DNA of 64,000 bases from Streptomyces sp. NBC_00236 (GTDB taxonomy: Bacteria; Actinomycetota; Actinomycetes; Streptomycetales; Streptomycetaceae), in assembly GCF_036195045.1 (NCBI RefSeq), contig NZ_CP108100.1:62001-126000 (forward strand), given 5' to 3'. The position numbers were made by a program, and so were the translations under genes. The notes below the pieces were generated by a model that was given only the letters and a program-made list of their open reading frames with translations, ran no database searches and was not told where the DNA came from. Below, in pieces: positions 53,475 through 62,864 of this stretch. Each line of letters begins with the position of its first letter. The first letter of the stretch is position 1.

Positions 53475-54026
53475 TCAGCTGCCCAGGAGAGGGAACAGCC
53501 GGGTGATCGCGGCGACGGGCACCGTACCGGCGGGCCGAACCGCGGGGTCCTCGTCCCGGTCGCGGTAGCCGTCCAGCAGGCGGCGGATCGAGGCGGCGAG
53601 TTCGGCCGTCTCCGCCGGGGTGAGGTGGACGACGGCGCTGAAGGACTCGTCGTGCCGCCACTCGCCCGGTGCATCGTCCCGGTGCGCCAGCCAGTGCTGG
53701 TAACTCTCGTCCTCCAGTCCGCGTGCCGTCACGGCGAACTCCTCGGGTCCCTCCTCCGCAGGCGCCCAGCGAAGCCGCCACGGCCGCACGCGACCGCCGC
53801 TGTGCGGCGCCTCCTCGATGAGGCCGTGCCGGGCCAGCTGCCGCAGATGGAAGGAGCACAGCCCGGAGCTGTGGCCGAGCCGGGCGGCCGCCTGGGTGGA
53901 CGTGACCGTGCCGACCTCGGCGAGCAGGTCCAGGAGCGCCACGCGCACCGGGTGGTCGGGCAGGCGCGGGCGGGCGCGGTGCAGCAGGGGGTCCACGCAG
54001 GGGACTTGGCGGTTCTCGTCGCTCAT
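53475..54026 (-). CDS. ArsR-family regulator with long C-terminus
   Basis: A 183-residue protein with a winged-helix N-terminal domain (about 20-85: HPVRVALLDLLAEVGTVTSTQAAARLGHSSGLCSFHLRQL). A C-terminal half contains EFAVTARGLEDESYQHWLAHRDD. Homologues are often paired with MFS transporters; none is seen here. The start ATG 54026 (MSDENRQ) lies inside its own likely operator. A longer start at 54050 is possible but would place the start within the same operator. Confidence 0.83.
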   Translation of the reverse strand: MSDENRQVPCVDPLLHRARPRLPDHPVRVALLDLLAEVGTVTSTQAAARLGHSSGLCSFHLRQLARHGLIEEAPHSGGRVRPWRLRWAPAEEGPEEFAVTARGLEDESYQHWLAHRDDAPGEWRHDESFSAVVHLTPAETAELAASIRRLLDGYRDRDEDPAVRPAGTVPVAAITRLFPLLGS

Positions 54027-54052
54027 TTTGCAAAGGGTGCTACTTTGCAAAG
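54027..54052. promoter_or_regulatory. Two TTTGCAAA palindromes over the ArsR start
   Basis: TTTGCAAA occurs at 54027-54034 and 54044-54051, centres 17 bases apart, the second extended to CTTTGCAAAG. They abut the ATG of the ArsR-type gene and probably mediate autorepression. Confidence 0.75.
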
Positions 54053-54131
54053 CATTCGGTCAAGTGGCGCCAGGCCGGCCGGGGCCCGGACCCCGGCGGG
54101 CCGCGGCATGCACGGAAGGCGTTGATGCTCC

Positions 54132-54791
54132 ATGGCGGTTGGGTTCGGCCACACTGCACAGGACCGCAGGGTGCGGCTGCTGGGAGAGCCGGTGGATGCG
54201 TACCCGCGGGTCGCTCCGGAGGCAGCACGGGGTTCGGTACGCCGCATCACCGTCGTCGGCGAGGAGATCCTGGGGCGCCGCTGCCGGGAGGTCACGCGGT
54301 TCGGCACGCCGGAGCTGTCGCGCCTGATCGACGACATGTTCGCCACGAATCAGGTGGCCGAAGGCGCGGGTCTCGCCGCCAACCAGGTAGACGTGGACCT
54401 GCAGTTGTTCGTGTGGGACATCACGGACGAGTGGGGGGTGCGGCATGTCGGGCACATCGCCAACCCGGTCCTGGTGGAGGTTCCGGCCGGGCAGCGCCGC
54501 CTGATCGAGGAGTCCGAAGGGTGCCTGTCGGTCCCGGGGCCCTACCGGATGGTGCCCCGCCTCGACCGCGCCGTCGTACGCGGCCGGGACAGGAACGGTG
54601 AGCCCCTGGTCATCGAGGGCCGGGGATACTTCGCGCGGTGCCTCCAGCACGAGACCGATCACCTTCGCGGCCGGCTGTATCTGGACCGGCTCGCCCAGCG
54701 GGATCGGAAGACGGCCCTCCGCGAGATGGCGGCGTCCAAGGACGAGCTGTTCGCCCGGCGCGCGGCCCTGGCCGAGAAGCTCGGCAAGTAG
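54132..54791 (+). CDS. def: Peptide deformylase
   Basis: A 219-residue metallopeptidase that removes the formyl group from nascent proteins. Signature motifs: GAGLAANQ (78-85), EGCLSVPG with metal-binding Cys131 (129-136), and QHETDH (172-177) with the two histidines and catalytic Glu. It has an N-terminal extension of about 35 residues over the usual start. In Streptomyces more than one deformylase is normal, so this may be a second copy. ATG 54132 is used; the ribosome site is not obvious. Confidence 0.93.
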   Translation: MAVGFGHTAQDRRVRLLGEPVDAYPRVAPEAARGSVRRITVVGEEILGRRCREVTRFGTPELSRLIDDMFATNQVAEGAGLAANQVDVDLQLFVWDITDEWGVRHVGHIANPVLVEVPAGQRRLIEESEGCLSVPGPYRMVPRLDRAVVRGRDRNGEPLVIEGRGYFARCLQHETDHLRGRLYLDRLAQRDRKTALREMAASKDELFARRAALAEKLGK

Positions 54792-54833
54792 CGCGGAGCC
54801 GGCCCGCACCGTTACTGCGCGGAAGGCCTGCCG

Positions 54834-55178
54834 TCAGGAGACAAGACCGGGGGCCTCCGCCGTCCCCGTGTCCAGGGGACGCAGGAACCGGCGTTCGTAG
54901 CGGCGGATGCATCCGGTGCGGCGAGCCAGTTCGAACGCGGCCTGGCATTCGGGATCGGTGGCGCTGTCCGTGCGGTAACGCTCGTACGCGGCGAAGCCGG
55001 GGAACGAGAAGAGCGCGTAGGCGATGTCGCTGTCACCCTCGCTGGGCAGGAAGTAGCCGTGGTGGGTGCCGCCGAACCGGTTCACGAGGGCGACCCATCT
55101 CCGGCCGTACTCCTCGAAGTCCTCGATGCGGTCGGGGTCGATCTCGTACTTCAGATGAATGGTGATCACTGACCCCAT
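54834..55178 (-). CDS. NIPSNAP-family protein
   Basis: A 114-residue ferredoxin-like alpha/beta-barrel protein. Hallmarks: ITIHLKYEIDPDRIEDFEEYGRRWVALV and FGGTHHGYFLPSEG, then YALFSFPGFAAYERYR. Its function in bacteria is unknown. It begins at ATG 55178 and ends close to the peptide deformylase end on the other strand. Confidence 0.82.
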   Translation of the reverse strand: MGSVITIHLKYEIDPDRIEDFEEYGRRWVALVNRFGGTHHGYFLPSEGDSDIAYALFSFPGFAAYERYRTDSATDPECQAAFELARRTGCIRRYERRFLRPLDTGTAEAPGLVS

Positions 55179-55235
55179 GATGCCTCAGCGGACGGCGGCG
55201 TCCGGCCTCCGTCCGTGCCGGATCACCGGTGCCGA

Positions 55236-55709
55236 CTACCCGAACTGGCCCGGCTGGTAGTCACCCGCGGGCTGCTGGACGATGACGTTCACCCGGTTGT
55301 AGGCGTTGATGAGGGCGATGAGCATCGCCAGGGCGGCGAGCTGGTCCTCGTCGTAGTGCTTGGCGGCGTTCGCCCAGGCCTCGTCCGTGACGCCTCCCGC
55401 CGCGTCCGCGATGCGCGTACCCTGCTCCGCCAGCTCCAGCGCGGCGCGCTCGGCGTCGGTGAACACGGTCGCCTCCCGCCAGGCGGCGACCAGATGGAGA
55501 CGGATCGCGGTCTCCCCGGCGTGTGTGGCGTCCTTGGTGTGCATGTCGGTACAGAAACCACAGCCGTTGATCTGACTGGCACGGAGCTTCACCAGCTCCT
55601 GCGTGGCGGCGGGCAGGGTCGAGCCCACGATCACCTTGTCCGCCGAGTTGATGTACTTGAAGAACTTGGCCCCGGCCGCGTTGGCGAACAGGTTCAAGCG
55701 AGCGTTCAT
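55236..55709 (-). CDS. Carboxymuconolactone decarboxylase/AhpD-like alkylhydroperoxidase
   Basis: A 157-residue AhpD-type protein with the catalytic C50-GFC53 pair and the neighbouring His57 (GCGFCTDMH). LVKLRASQINGCGFC is the family core. It likely reduces hydroperoxides through a thiol relay. ATG 55709 begins MNARLNLF and follows a plausible ribosome site. Single gene, no partner reductase visible. Confidence 0.88.
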   Translation of the reverse strand: MNARLNLFANAAGAKFFKYINSADKVIVGSTLPAATQELVKLRASQINGCGFCTDMHTKDATHAGETAIRLHLVAAWREATVFTDAERAALELAEQGTRIADAAGGVTDEAWANAAKHYDEDQLAALAMLIALINAYNRVNVIVQQPAGDYQPGQFG

Positions 55710-55862
55710 GGTGCGCTCCCGTGCCGTCGTCGATGGATACCACTGTCCGACAGGACAGGTCGCACCGCATTCCGTAGCGACGCGTGACCGTTCGAGATGC
55801 AGGTGTGTGGGCGCGCTGATTCGCTGGTGGGGTCGGCTCTCCCCCGAGACCCAGGAGTGATC

Positions 55863-56051
55863 ATGAGTGTTGCGGACGAAACCGGCGGCCGAGCGGAGCG
55901 CATTCGTGCCAAGGCGCAGGAGATGAAGGAGGCGGCCGAGCGGGTCTCCGATCCGCAGGAGCGCCGGCGTCTGGAGGACAAGGCGCGCCGGCTCCAGGAG
56001 CGGAGCGATCAGGTGTCGACCAAGGGCGAAGGCGGCACGAACCCGCTCTGA
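55863..56051 (+). CDS. Small hydrophilic protein (DUF6381-like)
   Basis: A 62-residue protein, highly charged and probably helical: ETGGRAERIRAKAQEMKEAAERV then QERRRLEDKARRLQERSDQV. Similar short proteins are common in Streptomyces, function unknown, perhaps stress related. ATG 55863 has AGGAG five bases upstream. Confidence 0.75.
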   Translation: MSVADETGGRAERIRAKAQEMKEAAERVSDPQERRRLEDKARRLQERSDQVSTKGEGGTNPL

Positions 56052-56139
56052 CCGGACGACGACCGCTCGTGGACGGCAGCGGTCGGCCCGGGCGCTTCCC
56101 CGTGCCGGGAGAGGCGAGCCGTCTCCCGGCACGACGTGC

Positions 56140-56538
56140 CTACTGCGTGAACCGGGGCAGCCACTTCACCTGGTAACCGGGGTGCCCGGCGTGTTCCGCG
56201 GCCATCTGCCGGACCACGAACCCCAGGCCGAAGGCCCTGCCCGAGGCGAAGTCCCGCTGCGGGCGGTCGACGTCCAGCGCGGCGACCTCCGCGTACTCGT
56301 CCAGGAGCACTCTGTTGGTCTCGATGCGCTGGAGGGTTCGCGCGGGGTCCTGCAGAGCGATGTGGCGGTCGTAGCCGTGCGTCCTCAGGGTGAACGCGAT
56401 GGCGCCGGTCCGGTCGTGGATCTCGCCGGGCACCTCGGCCGGGCACCGCCACCCCTGGCCGCCGGCCGCACGTGCGGCGTCTTCTTCCTCGTCGAGGCGC
56501 GCCCGGACGAAGGCGACCAGCTCGGAGTTGTCTGTCAT
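56140..56538 (-). CDS. DUF6221-like hypothetical protein
   Basis: A 132-residue protein beginning MTDNSELVAFVRARLDEEE, with a histidine- and arginine-rich middle (RTHGYDRHIALQDPARTLQRIETNRVLL). This pattern is common in Streptomyces hypothetical proteins, often near phage-related or mobile regions, though none is evident here. ATG 56538 is favoured over 56550. Function unknown. Confidence 0.72.
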   Translation of the reverse strand: MTDNSELVAFVRARLDEEEDAARAAGGQGWRCPAEVPGEIHDRTGAIAFTLRTHGYDRHIALQDPARTLQRIETNRVLLDEYAEVAALDVDRPQRDFASGRAFGLGFVVRQMAAEHAGHPGYQVKWLPRFTQ

Positions 56539-56704
56539 GTGGTTGTGCATCCTTCCGCTCGGCCCCACGCCTCAGGAGCCGTGCTGGAGCGTATCCCGTC
56601 GCCCTGTCCGCCCCGGGACCGCCCGTACGACGGGACGGACCCTCCGGGCCGGCCGCACCCGTATCGCTTGATGCACCCGGCCCGGCCGCCTGTGCCCCTG
56701 GTTT

Positions 56705-57151
56705 TCAGTGGCCGGCGTCCACGGGTTCCAGTACGAGAACGGGGATCTCCCGGTCGGTCTTCTCCTGGTAGTCGGCGTAGTCGGGGTACGCCTCGACGGC
56801 GCGCTCCCACCAGAGCGCCTTCTCGTCGCCGGTCACCTCACGGGCGGTCATGTCCCGGCGCACCGGGCCGTCCTGCAGTTCGGCACGCGGGTCGGCGGTG
56901 AGGTTGTGGTACCAGACCGGGTGGCGCGGAGCCCCGCCCAGTGAGGCGACCACTGCGTACGAGCCGTGGTGCTCGACCCGCATCAGGGGCGTCTTGCGGA
57001 TCTTTCCGCTCCTGGCGCCGAGCGTCGTCAGGACGATGACCGGCATCCCCCGCATGGTCGTCCCCTCCGTCCCGCCCGAGCTCTCGTACTGCTCGACCTG
57101 GTCACGGACCTGGGGGGTGGGGCTCGGTTCGTACTCGCCCTGAAGCGGCAT
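56705..57151 (-). CDS. Deazaflavin (F420)-dependent nitroreductase, Ddn family
   Basis: A 148-residue split-barrel protein: [28 protein letters not shown], then [22 protein letters not shown] and the end [22 protein letters not shown]. It resembles actinobacterial Ddn enzymes, which use F420H2 to reduce quinones or nitro compounds. It further increases the F420-linked gene load of this window. ATG 57151 is well defined. Confidence 0.9.
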   Translation of the reverse strand: MPLQGEYEPSPTPQVRDQVEQYESSGGTEGTTMRGMPVIVLTTLGARSGKIRKTPLMRVEHHGSYAVVASLGGAPRHPVWYHNLTADPRAELQDGPVRRDMTAREVTGDEKALWWERAVEAYPDYADYQEKTDREIPVLVLEPVDAGH

Positions 57152-57494
57152 GGCAGTTGTCCCGTCGTCGACATCCGGTCGCGGCGCTCATCGGCCGCGT
57201 CCCTTCATCATGGCTTCAACATCACCGGCCGCCGGAAAACTCCGCTCCCCCGACGTGTCGGTCCGCGCGAACGCTCCGGCCCGGCTCATCCGGTGTCGGT
57301 GCGCCCCCTGGCGCGGTTCATTCCGATGGCGCTGTCGTTCGCCGGATGACGGAACGTACGGATCCTGCGCCCCCGCACACCGTGGCGATCCGCATCCCGA
57401 ACGTCTTCATGGCGAAGGCGATACCGCGGCCCCGGCAGGAGTCCCTCACCCCGGTCATCCCGTTGAGGAGGAAGCCCTCCGTCCGCGGCCCGCC
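57152..57494. other. 343-base stretch without a convincing gene
   Basis: No frame has both a ribosome site and conserved composition. A plus-strand frame starting MTERTDPAPPHTVAIR is open but unsupported. I see no repeat or RNA element beyond short hairpins. Confidence 0.4.
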
Positions 57495-58010
57495 TCAGTC
57501 CCCGGTCACTCCGTCGAGGCGCTCGCGCACCAGATCGGCGTGGCCGATGTGGCGTGCGTACTCGCCGATCATGTGGACGTGCACCAGGCGCAGCGAGAAG
57601 ACCTCGCCGTTGTGGACGAACGTGTCGTCGAACGACGCACCGGCGATGATCTCGTCCGCCAGCCGGCACTCCTCGACCAGCCGGGCGTAGTCCTCGGCGG
57701 CCCGGGCCGGATCGAGGTCCTCGAAGTCCGCGTCCTTGCCCTTCTCCGGGTCGTACATGGGGGCGAGGTCCTGGCCGGCGAACCGTTGCCGGAACCAGGT
57801 GCGTTCGACCTTGGCCATGTGGCGGAGCAGTCCGAGCAAGGAGAGGTTCGAGGGCGGGGTGGTCCGCTCGGCGAGCTGCTCGCCGGTCAGGCCGGCGCAT
57901 TTCTGGAGAAGGGTGGCGCGGAACCATCCCAGGTACCCGGTGAGCATCTCCCGCTCGGCGGCGACGAGCGAACCGTCGGTACGGGTGACTTCAGGTGCTG
58001 TCCATGTCAT
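57495..58010 (-). CDS. DinB-family (DUF664-type) protein
   Basis: A 171-residue four-helix bundle protein: LTGYLGWFRATLLQKCAGLTGEQL, then NLSLLGLLRHMAKVERTWF and HVHMIGEYARHIGHADLV. Metal ligands of DinB proteins are the histidines in HMAKVE and HIGHADL. Relatives are mycothiol-dependent transferases or isomerases. ATG 58010 is the conserved start. Confidence 0.85.
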   Translation of the reverse strand: MTWTAPEVTRTDGSLVAAEREMLTGYLGWFRATLLQKCAGLTGEQLAERTTPPSNLSLLGLLRHMAKVERTWFRQRFAGQDLAPMYDPEKGKDADFEDLDPARAAEDYARLVEECRLADEIIAGASFDDTFVHNGEVFSLRLVHVHMIGEYARHIGHADLVRERLDGVTGD

Positions 58011-58051
58011 CCGACGATCATGCCGGTCGACCCGCGGTTCGCACGACTGTT

Positions 58052-58834
58052 TTACGCCTGCATCCCGTAATCCGTTTCGTCGGACGACGAGCGGGTCACG
58101 GAGGTCGTGATGCTGCCGATGAGCCCGAGGACCAGGAAGAGCACCAGCAGCGCCTTGCCCGCGGTGCTCATGACCAGGGGCCTGGTCGCGGAACGCCCCT
58201 GCTGTTCCGGAACGGAGAGCGCGTCCTCGCCGAAGAAGCCCTTGGGGTAGGCGGGGCTGAGCATCGTCACGTAGGCGGACACACGCATCTCGTAGCGGAG
58301 GGTGGCCGCCGTGGCTTCGAAGAGCGGGCGGGGCATACGTCCGAGAACCAGCGTGATGATCCACCACACGATCGCCAGGGCCCACCAGCCGTACGTGGCG
58401 AGGCTCTGCACGATGGCGGCGGGGATGACCAGGATCAGCCGGAAGAAGACGGCCAGCCGGTTGAGCCGGGTCGGCCGGACATCGATCCGGACCGGATAGG
58501 CAGACGGCTGGGTCAGCGTGAACGGCGGGTAGCTGTCGACGAGGAGCATGCTGCTCGCGGCGACCCGGGTGCGGTAGGCGAGGGTCGCCGCGAGAAAGCG
58601 GAAGACGGGTTCGGGCAGCCGTCCCAGGACGAGGGCTGCGAACCAGCCGAACACGACGGTGAAGAACGCCGCGATCCCCAGGAAGAACAGCACGATGAAG
58701 TGCGGGACCAGCAGGAGGAGACGGAACAGCACGGTGAGGCGGCGCTGGCGGGCCGGTTCGATGACATCCAGCACCGGCAGGAATTCATCGGCGTCGCCGG
58801 CCCTGCGCCCCGGGCTCCACTGCGCGTCGGCCAT
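58052..58834 (-). CDS. DUF4389 membrane protein
   Basis: A 260-residue integral membrane protein with two repeats of the DUF4389 motif (RQRRLTVLFRLLLLVPHFIVLFF and LNRLAVFFRLILVIPAAIV). Five or more hydrophobic segments are visible, plus a C-terminal one (ALLVLFLVLGLIG). The function is unknown. ATG 58834 is preceded by GGGGAGCGAC. Confidence 0.85.
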   Translation of the reverse strand: MADAQWSPGRRAGDADEFLPVLDVIEPARQRRLTVLFRLLLLVPHFIVLFFLGIAAFFTVVFGWFAALVLGRLPEPVFRFLAATLAYRTRVAASSMLLVDSYPPFTLTQPSAYPVRIDVRPTRLNRLAVFFRLILVIPAAIVQSLATYGWWALAIVWWIITLVLGRMPRPLFEATAATLRYEMRVSAYVTMLSPAYPKGFFGEDALSVPEQQGRSATRPLVMSTAGKALLVLFLVLGLIGSITTSVTRSSSDETDYGMQA

Positions 58835-58967
58835 GTCGCTCCCCTTCGGCGGGTGATCCGTACGCCGGCGGGTCCATACGGCGTCATCTCACGCTGGGAC
58901 CACCCGGGACGGCCCGCAATCGGCGACGGGCCGATCGAGTGCCCGCCGGCCTTCCCCCTGCCGCCGG

Positions 58968-59633
58968 TCAGCGCTTACGGCCGCGCCTGCGGGTGAGACG
59001 CGTACGTACTCCCTGCCGCGCCCTCGTCCAGGACGTGGCAGCCCGTCCGGTTCGCTTCGCGGTCGGCTTCGCGGTCCTCGGACGTGCGGGCTTCTGCCGC
59101 CGGGCCGGGGCCGGGACGGTCTCGCGCCACGGTTCGGCGGCCAGCACGTGGTAGCGGTGGCTCAGACGCCGCCCCAGCACCAGATAGCCGAGCAGCGCAC
59201 CCGCCGTGTTGAGAATGACGTCGTCGATGTCGAAGGCCCGCCCCGCGACCAGCGCTCCCTGGACCAGTTCGACGACGACGATGACCAGCACGGTCAGCAG
59301 GACCATACGGACCATGCGCAGCCGTCGTGGCACGAGCACGGGCAGCAGCACGCCGAACGGCATGCCCAGCACGAGGTTGCCCCCGGCCTGCTTGCACGCG
59401 GCGAGGAAGGTGTAGTCCTCGGCGTACTGCCGCAGCGAACGCCCCGGGCGGAGATTCGACGTGACGAGATCCTGCGAGGCGGGCGACGGTGTGAGTGTCA
59501 CCTTCGCCAGCACGACGGAGAACCCGACCATGGCCAGGAACACCGCCACCAGAATGGTGACCTGAAGCAGCACATGACTCCATGCCCGGTGCCGTGTCCC
59601 GTTGCGCGCGTCTCTTTCCGCCTCTGCGTCCAT
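58968..59633 (-). CDS. VanZ-family membrane protein
   Basis: A 221-residue protein with about four hydrophobic segments (first LLQVTILVAVFLAMVGFSVVLA). VanZ landmarks are NLVLGMPFGVLLPVL and EL(V)QGALVAGRAFDIDDVILNTAGALLGYL. VanZ gives low-level teicoplanin resistance in enterococci; most homologues have no proven role. The C-terminal 60 residues are extremely basic, more than usual, and may contact nucleic acid or cell envelope polymers. Start ATG 59633. Confidence 0.85.
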   Translation of the reverse strand: MDAEAERDARNGTRHRAWSHVLLQVTILVAVFLAMVGFSVVLAKVTLTPSPASQDLVTSNLRPGRSLRQYAEDYTFLAACKQAGGNLVLGMPFGVLLPVLVPRRLRMVRMVLLTVLVIVVVELVQGALVAGRAFDIDDVILNTAGALLGYLVLGRRLSHRYHVLAAEPWRETVPAPARRQKPARPRTAKPTAKRTGRAATSWTRARQGVRTRLTRRRGRKR

Positions 59634-59797
59634 GGGCGACAGGTGCCCCCGAGCGGCCGCACCACACCTGACGTCTGCGCACCGGCCGCTCGGACCGGCG
59701 TGGTGCGGCGCGGAAGGGCGCGGGCCAGACTGACTGCACGTGCGGGTACGGATACGGCCCGGCGGACACGACGGGACGAAACCGATCCGGAGGTCTC

Positions 59798-61327
59798 ATG
59801 ACGAGCGACCGCGGGAATCAGCCTCTGCACTGTCTGGTCACCGGCGCCACCGGTTACATCGGTGGGCGCCTGGTCCCGGAACTGCTCGCGGCGGGGTACC
59901 GGGTGCGCTGCCTGGCGCGCAGCCCGGAGAAGCTGCGGGACTACCCGTGGGCGGGTGAGGTGGAGATCGTGCGCGGCGACGTCACCGACGCGCGGTCGCT
60001 GGCCCCCGCGATGCGGGACGTCGACGTGGCCTATTACCTGGTTCACGCCCTGACGTCCGGCGGTGGTTTCGAGGAGACGGACCGCAGGGCCGCCACGGTC
60101 TTCGGCGAGCAGGCGCGGGACGCGCGGGTCGGCCGCATCGTCTACCTCGGCGGCCTCATTCCGTCCGACGTACCGGAAGAGGAGCTGTCACCCCATCTGC
60201 GGTCGCGGGCCGAGGTCGGCAGGATCCTGCTGGCGTCCGGCGTCCCGACCACCGCGCTGCGGGCCGCCGTCATCATCGGATCCGGATCGGCCTCCTTCGA
60301 AATGCTGCGCTATCTGACGGAACGGCTGCCCGTCATGGTGACGCCGAGCTGGGTGTCCACACGGATCCAGCCGATCGCGGTCCGGGACGTGCTGCGCCTC
60401 CTGGTGGGCAGTGCCCGGATGCCGCATGAGGTGAACCGCACCTTCGACATCGGCGGGCCCGACATCGTCACGTACCGCGAGATGATGCAGCGGTACGCGG
60501 AGGTCGCGGACCTTCCGCACCGGCTGATCCTGCCCGTGCCGATGCTGACCCCCCGGTTGTCCAGCCACTGGATCGGCCTGGTCACACCCGTGCCGCGGTC
60601 GATCGCCCGCCCGCTCGCCGAGTCGCTGCGGTACGAGGTCGTGTGCCGGGAGCACGACATCGCGGCGTACGTTCCCGACGGCCCGGGGCAGCCTTTCGGC
60701 CTCGACAAGGCGCTGCGGCTGGCACTGCAACGGGTCCGGGAGGCCCGGGTGACCACGAGGTGGTCGTCCGCGTCGGTTCCCGGGGTGCCGAGCGACCCGC
60801 TGCCCACCGACCCCGACTGGGCCGGCGGAAGCCTGTACACGGATGTCCGCCGGTGCGACGTCGACACGTCCCCGGAGGCACTGTGGCGCGTCGTCGAGGG
60901 GATCGGCGGCGAGCACGGCTGGTATTCGTTCCCGCTCGCCTGGGCGGTGCGCGGGTGGCTCGACCGGCTGGTGGGAGGGGTGGGTCTGCGACGCGGACGG
61001 CGGGACACCGACCGGCTGCGGGTGGGCGACTCACTGGACTTCTGGCGCGTCGAGGAGATCGAACCGGGCCGTCTGCTCAGGCTGCGCGCGGAGATGCGAC
61101 TGCCGGGCCTGGCGTGGCTGGAGATGTCCGTGGAACCCGACGGCCGGGGCGGGGCGCGTTACCGTCAGCGAGCCCTGTTCCATCCGCGCGGGCTGCTCGG
61201 TCACACGTACTGGTGGAGCGTGTGGCCCTTCCACTCCCTCGTCTTCGGCGGGATGGCCCGCAACATCGCCCGTACGGCGGCGGGTGCGGCGTCACCCGAA
61301 CCGGCGAGCGCCGAGGTGACGCGCTGA
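59798..61327 (+). CDS. SDR oxidoreductase fused to DUF2867 domain
   Basis: A 509-residue protein. The N-terminal half is an NmrA-type SDR (LVTGATGYIGGRLVPELL, then RGDVTDARSL); the C-terminal half (about 340-490) is DUF2867, a SRPBCC-like domain with WYSFPLAWAVRGWLDRLVGG. Such proteins are found beside photolyase and carotenoid genes in actinobacteria. ATG 59798 has GGAGG four bases upstream. It lies 69 bases before the photolyase gene, so the two probably form an operon. Confidence 0.87.
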   Translation: MTSDRGNQPLHCLVTGATGYIGGRLVPELLAAGYRVRCLARSPEKLRDYPWAGEVEIVRGDVTDARSLAPAMRDVDVAYYLVHALTSGGGFEETDRRAATVFGEQARDARVGRIVYLGGLIPSDVPEEELSPHLRSRAEVGRILLASGVPTTALRAAVIIGSGSASFEMLRYLTERLPVMVTPSWVSTRIQPIAVRDVLRLLVGSARMPHEVNRTFDIGGPDIVTYREMMQRYAEVADLPHRLILPVPMLTPRLSSHWIGLVTPVPRSIARPLAESLRYEVVCREHDIAAYVPDGPGQPFGLDKALRLALQRVREARVTTRWSSASVPGVPSDPLPTDPDWAGGSLYTDVRRCDVDTSPEALWRVVEGIGGEHGWYSFPLAWAVRGWLDRLVGGVGLRRGRRDTDRLRVGDSLDFWRVEEIEPGRLLRLRAEMRLPGLAWLEMSVEPDGRGGARYRQRALFHPRGLLGHTYWWSVWPFHSLVFGGMARNIARTAAGAASPEPASAEVTR

Positions 61328-61396
61328 CCGGTGGGTCCGCGGACGGTCCCGGGGACGGCAGCATGGCAGGTCCCCGGCCTCCCCAGGAGTTGCGCC

Positions 61397-62770
61397 ATGA
61401 CCGTTGCGGTCGTCCTGTTCACTTCCGACCTCCGGCTGCACGACCACCCGCCCCTGCGAGCCGCCCTTGCCTCCTCGGACGAGATCGTGCCGCTGTTCGT
61501 CCGTGACAGCGGGATCGAGGAGTCCGGGTTCGCCGCCCCGAACCGTCTGGCCTTCCTCGCCGACTGTCTCCGGGATCTGGACGCCGGGCTGCGTGAGCGG
61601 GGCGGCCGGCTGGTGATCCGCTCGGGCGACGTCGTCGGGGAGGTGGGCCGGATCGTCTCGGAGACGGGTGCGGCGGACGTCCATCTCGCGGCCGGCGTCA
61701 GCGCCTACGCACGTCGGCGTGAGGAGCGGCTGCGCGAGGCGCTGGAGTCCGGCGGCCGGCGGCTGCACGTCCACGACGGCGTGGTGACCGCCGTCGCGCC
61801 CGGTGCCGTGACTCCCGCGGGATCCGACCACTTCGCCGTGTTCACGCCGTACTTCAGGCGCTGGTCGGCACAGCGGGTACGGGATGCCTTCGCCGCGCCA
61901 CGCACCGTGCGGGTCCCGGACGGCCCGGGGTCCGAGGAGGTGCCGGCCCGCAGCGCGGTGTCCGGGGTGTCGGAGGGCCTGGCCGAGGGCGGTGAGCGGC
62001 AGGCCCGCAGGCAGCTGACCGCATGGCGGCGCCAAGGGCTCGCGGGGTACGAGGAAGGTCACGACGACCTGTCCGGAGACGCCACGTCACGGCTCTCGCC
62101 GCATCTCCACTTCGGCACCCTGTCCCCCGTCGAGCTCATCCACCGGGCCCGCTCCGCCGGCGGTGCGGGGGCAGACGCCTTCGTACGGCAGCTGTGCTGG
62201 CGCGAGTTCCATCATCAGGTCCTCGCGGCCCGGCCCGCCGCGTCCCGCCAGGACTACCGCACCCGGCACGACCACTGGCGCTCCGGGGCGGAGGCGGGCC
62301 AGGACATCGAGGCCTGGCAGCAGGGCCGCACCGGCTTCCCGGTGGTCGACGCGGCGATGCGCCAGCTGCGCCACGAGGGATGGATGCACAACCGCGGCAG
62401 GCTCCTCGCCGCGGGCTTCCTCACCAAGACGCTGTACGTGGACTGGCGCATCGGTGCACAGCACTTCCTGGACCTGCTGGTCGACGGCGATGTCGCCAAC
62501 AACCAGCTGAACTGGCAGTGGATGGCCGGGACCGGGACGGACAGCCGGCCCAACCGGGTGCTCAACCCCGTGGTCCAGGGCAAGCGGTACGACCCGGACG
62601 GCAGCTACGTCCGGCGCTGGGTGCCGGAGCTGGCCGCGGTGGCCGGGGCCGCCGTGCACGAGCCGTGGAAGCTACGGGGGCCGGCGCACGACCGGCCGGA
62701 CTACCCACAACCGGTGGTGGAGCTGACGGAAGGGCTGGCCCGCTTCAGGAGGGCGCGGGGCCTGGACTGA
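61397..62770 (+). CDS. phr: Deoxyribodipyrimidine photolyase
   Basis: A 457-residue class I photolyase that repairs UV-induced pyrimidine dimers with blue light. The antenna domain occupies about 1-200 (VVLFTSDLRLHDHPPL). The FAD domain carries LSPHLHFGTLSP, CWREFHHQVL, GRTGFPVVDAAMRQL and the NNQLNWQWMAGTGTDSRPNRV block, which are cofactor-contact motifs. ATG 61397 has AGGAG seven bases upstream. In Streptomyces photolyases are often light-induced; no LitR-type gene is in the window. Confidence 0.92.
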   Translation: MTVAVVLFTSDLRLHDHPPLRAALASSDEIVPLFVRDSGIEESGFAAPNRLAFLADCLRDLDAGLRERGGRLVIRSGDVVGEVGRIVSETGAADVHLAAGVSAYARRREERLREALESGGRRLHVHDGVVTAVAPGAVTPAGSDHFAVFTPYFRRWSAQRVRDAFAAPRTVRVPDGPGSEEVPARSAVSGVSEGLAEGGERQARRQLTAWRRQGLAGYEEGHDDLSGDATSRLSPHLHFGTLSPVELIHRARSAGGAGADAFVRQLCWREFHHQVLAARPAASRQDYRTRHDHWRSGAEAGQDIEAWQQGRTGFPVVDAAMRQLRHEGWMHNRGRLLAAGFLTKTLYVDWRIGAQHFLDLLVDGDVANNQLNWQWMAGTGTDSRPNRVLNPVVQGKRYDPDGSYVRRWVPELAAVAGAAVHEPWKLRGPAHDRPDYPQPVVELTEGLARFRRARGLD

Positions 62771-62864
62771 GGGCCGTGCGGGCGTCCGGCCCCGGTGCCG
62801 CATCCGCCGCGCCGAGCCGGGAGCAACACCGTACGGCCGGACGGACGGCGGCGAGGATGCTGTC

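Noticed and set aside
57157..58070. Plus-strand frames over the DinB region
   Set aside because: Antisense of DinB; no start with a ribosome site.
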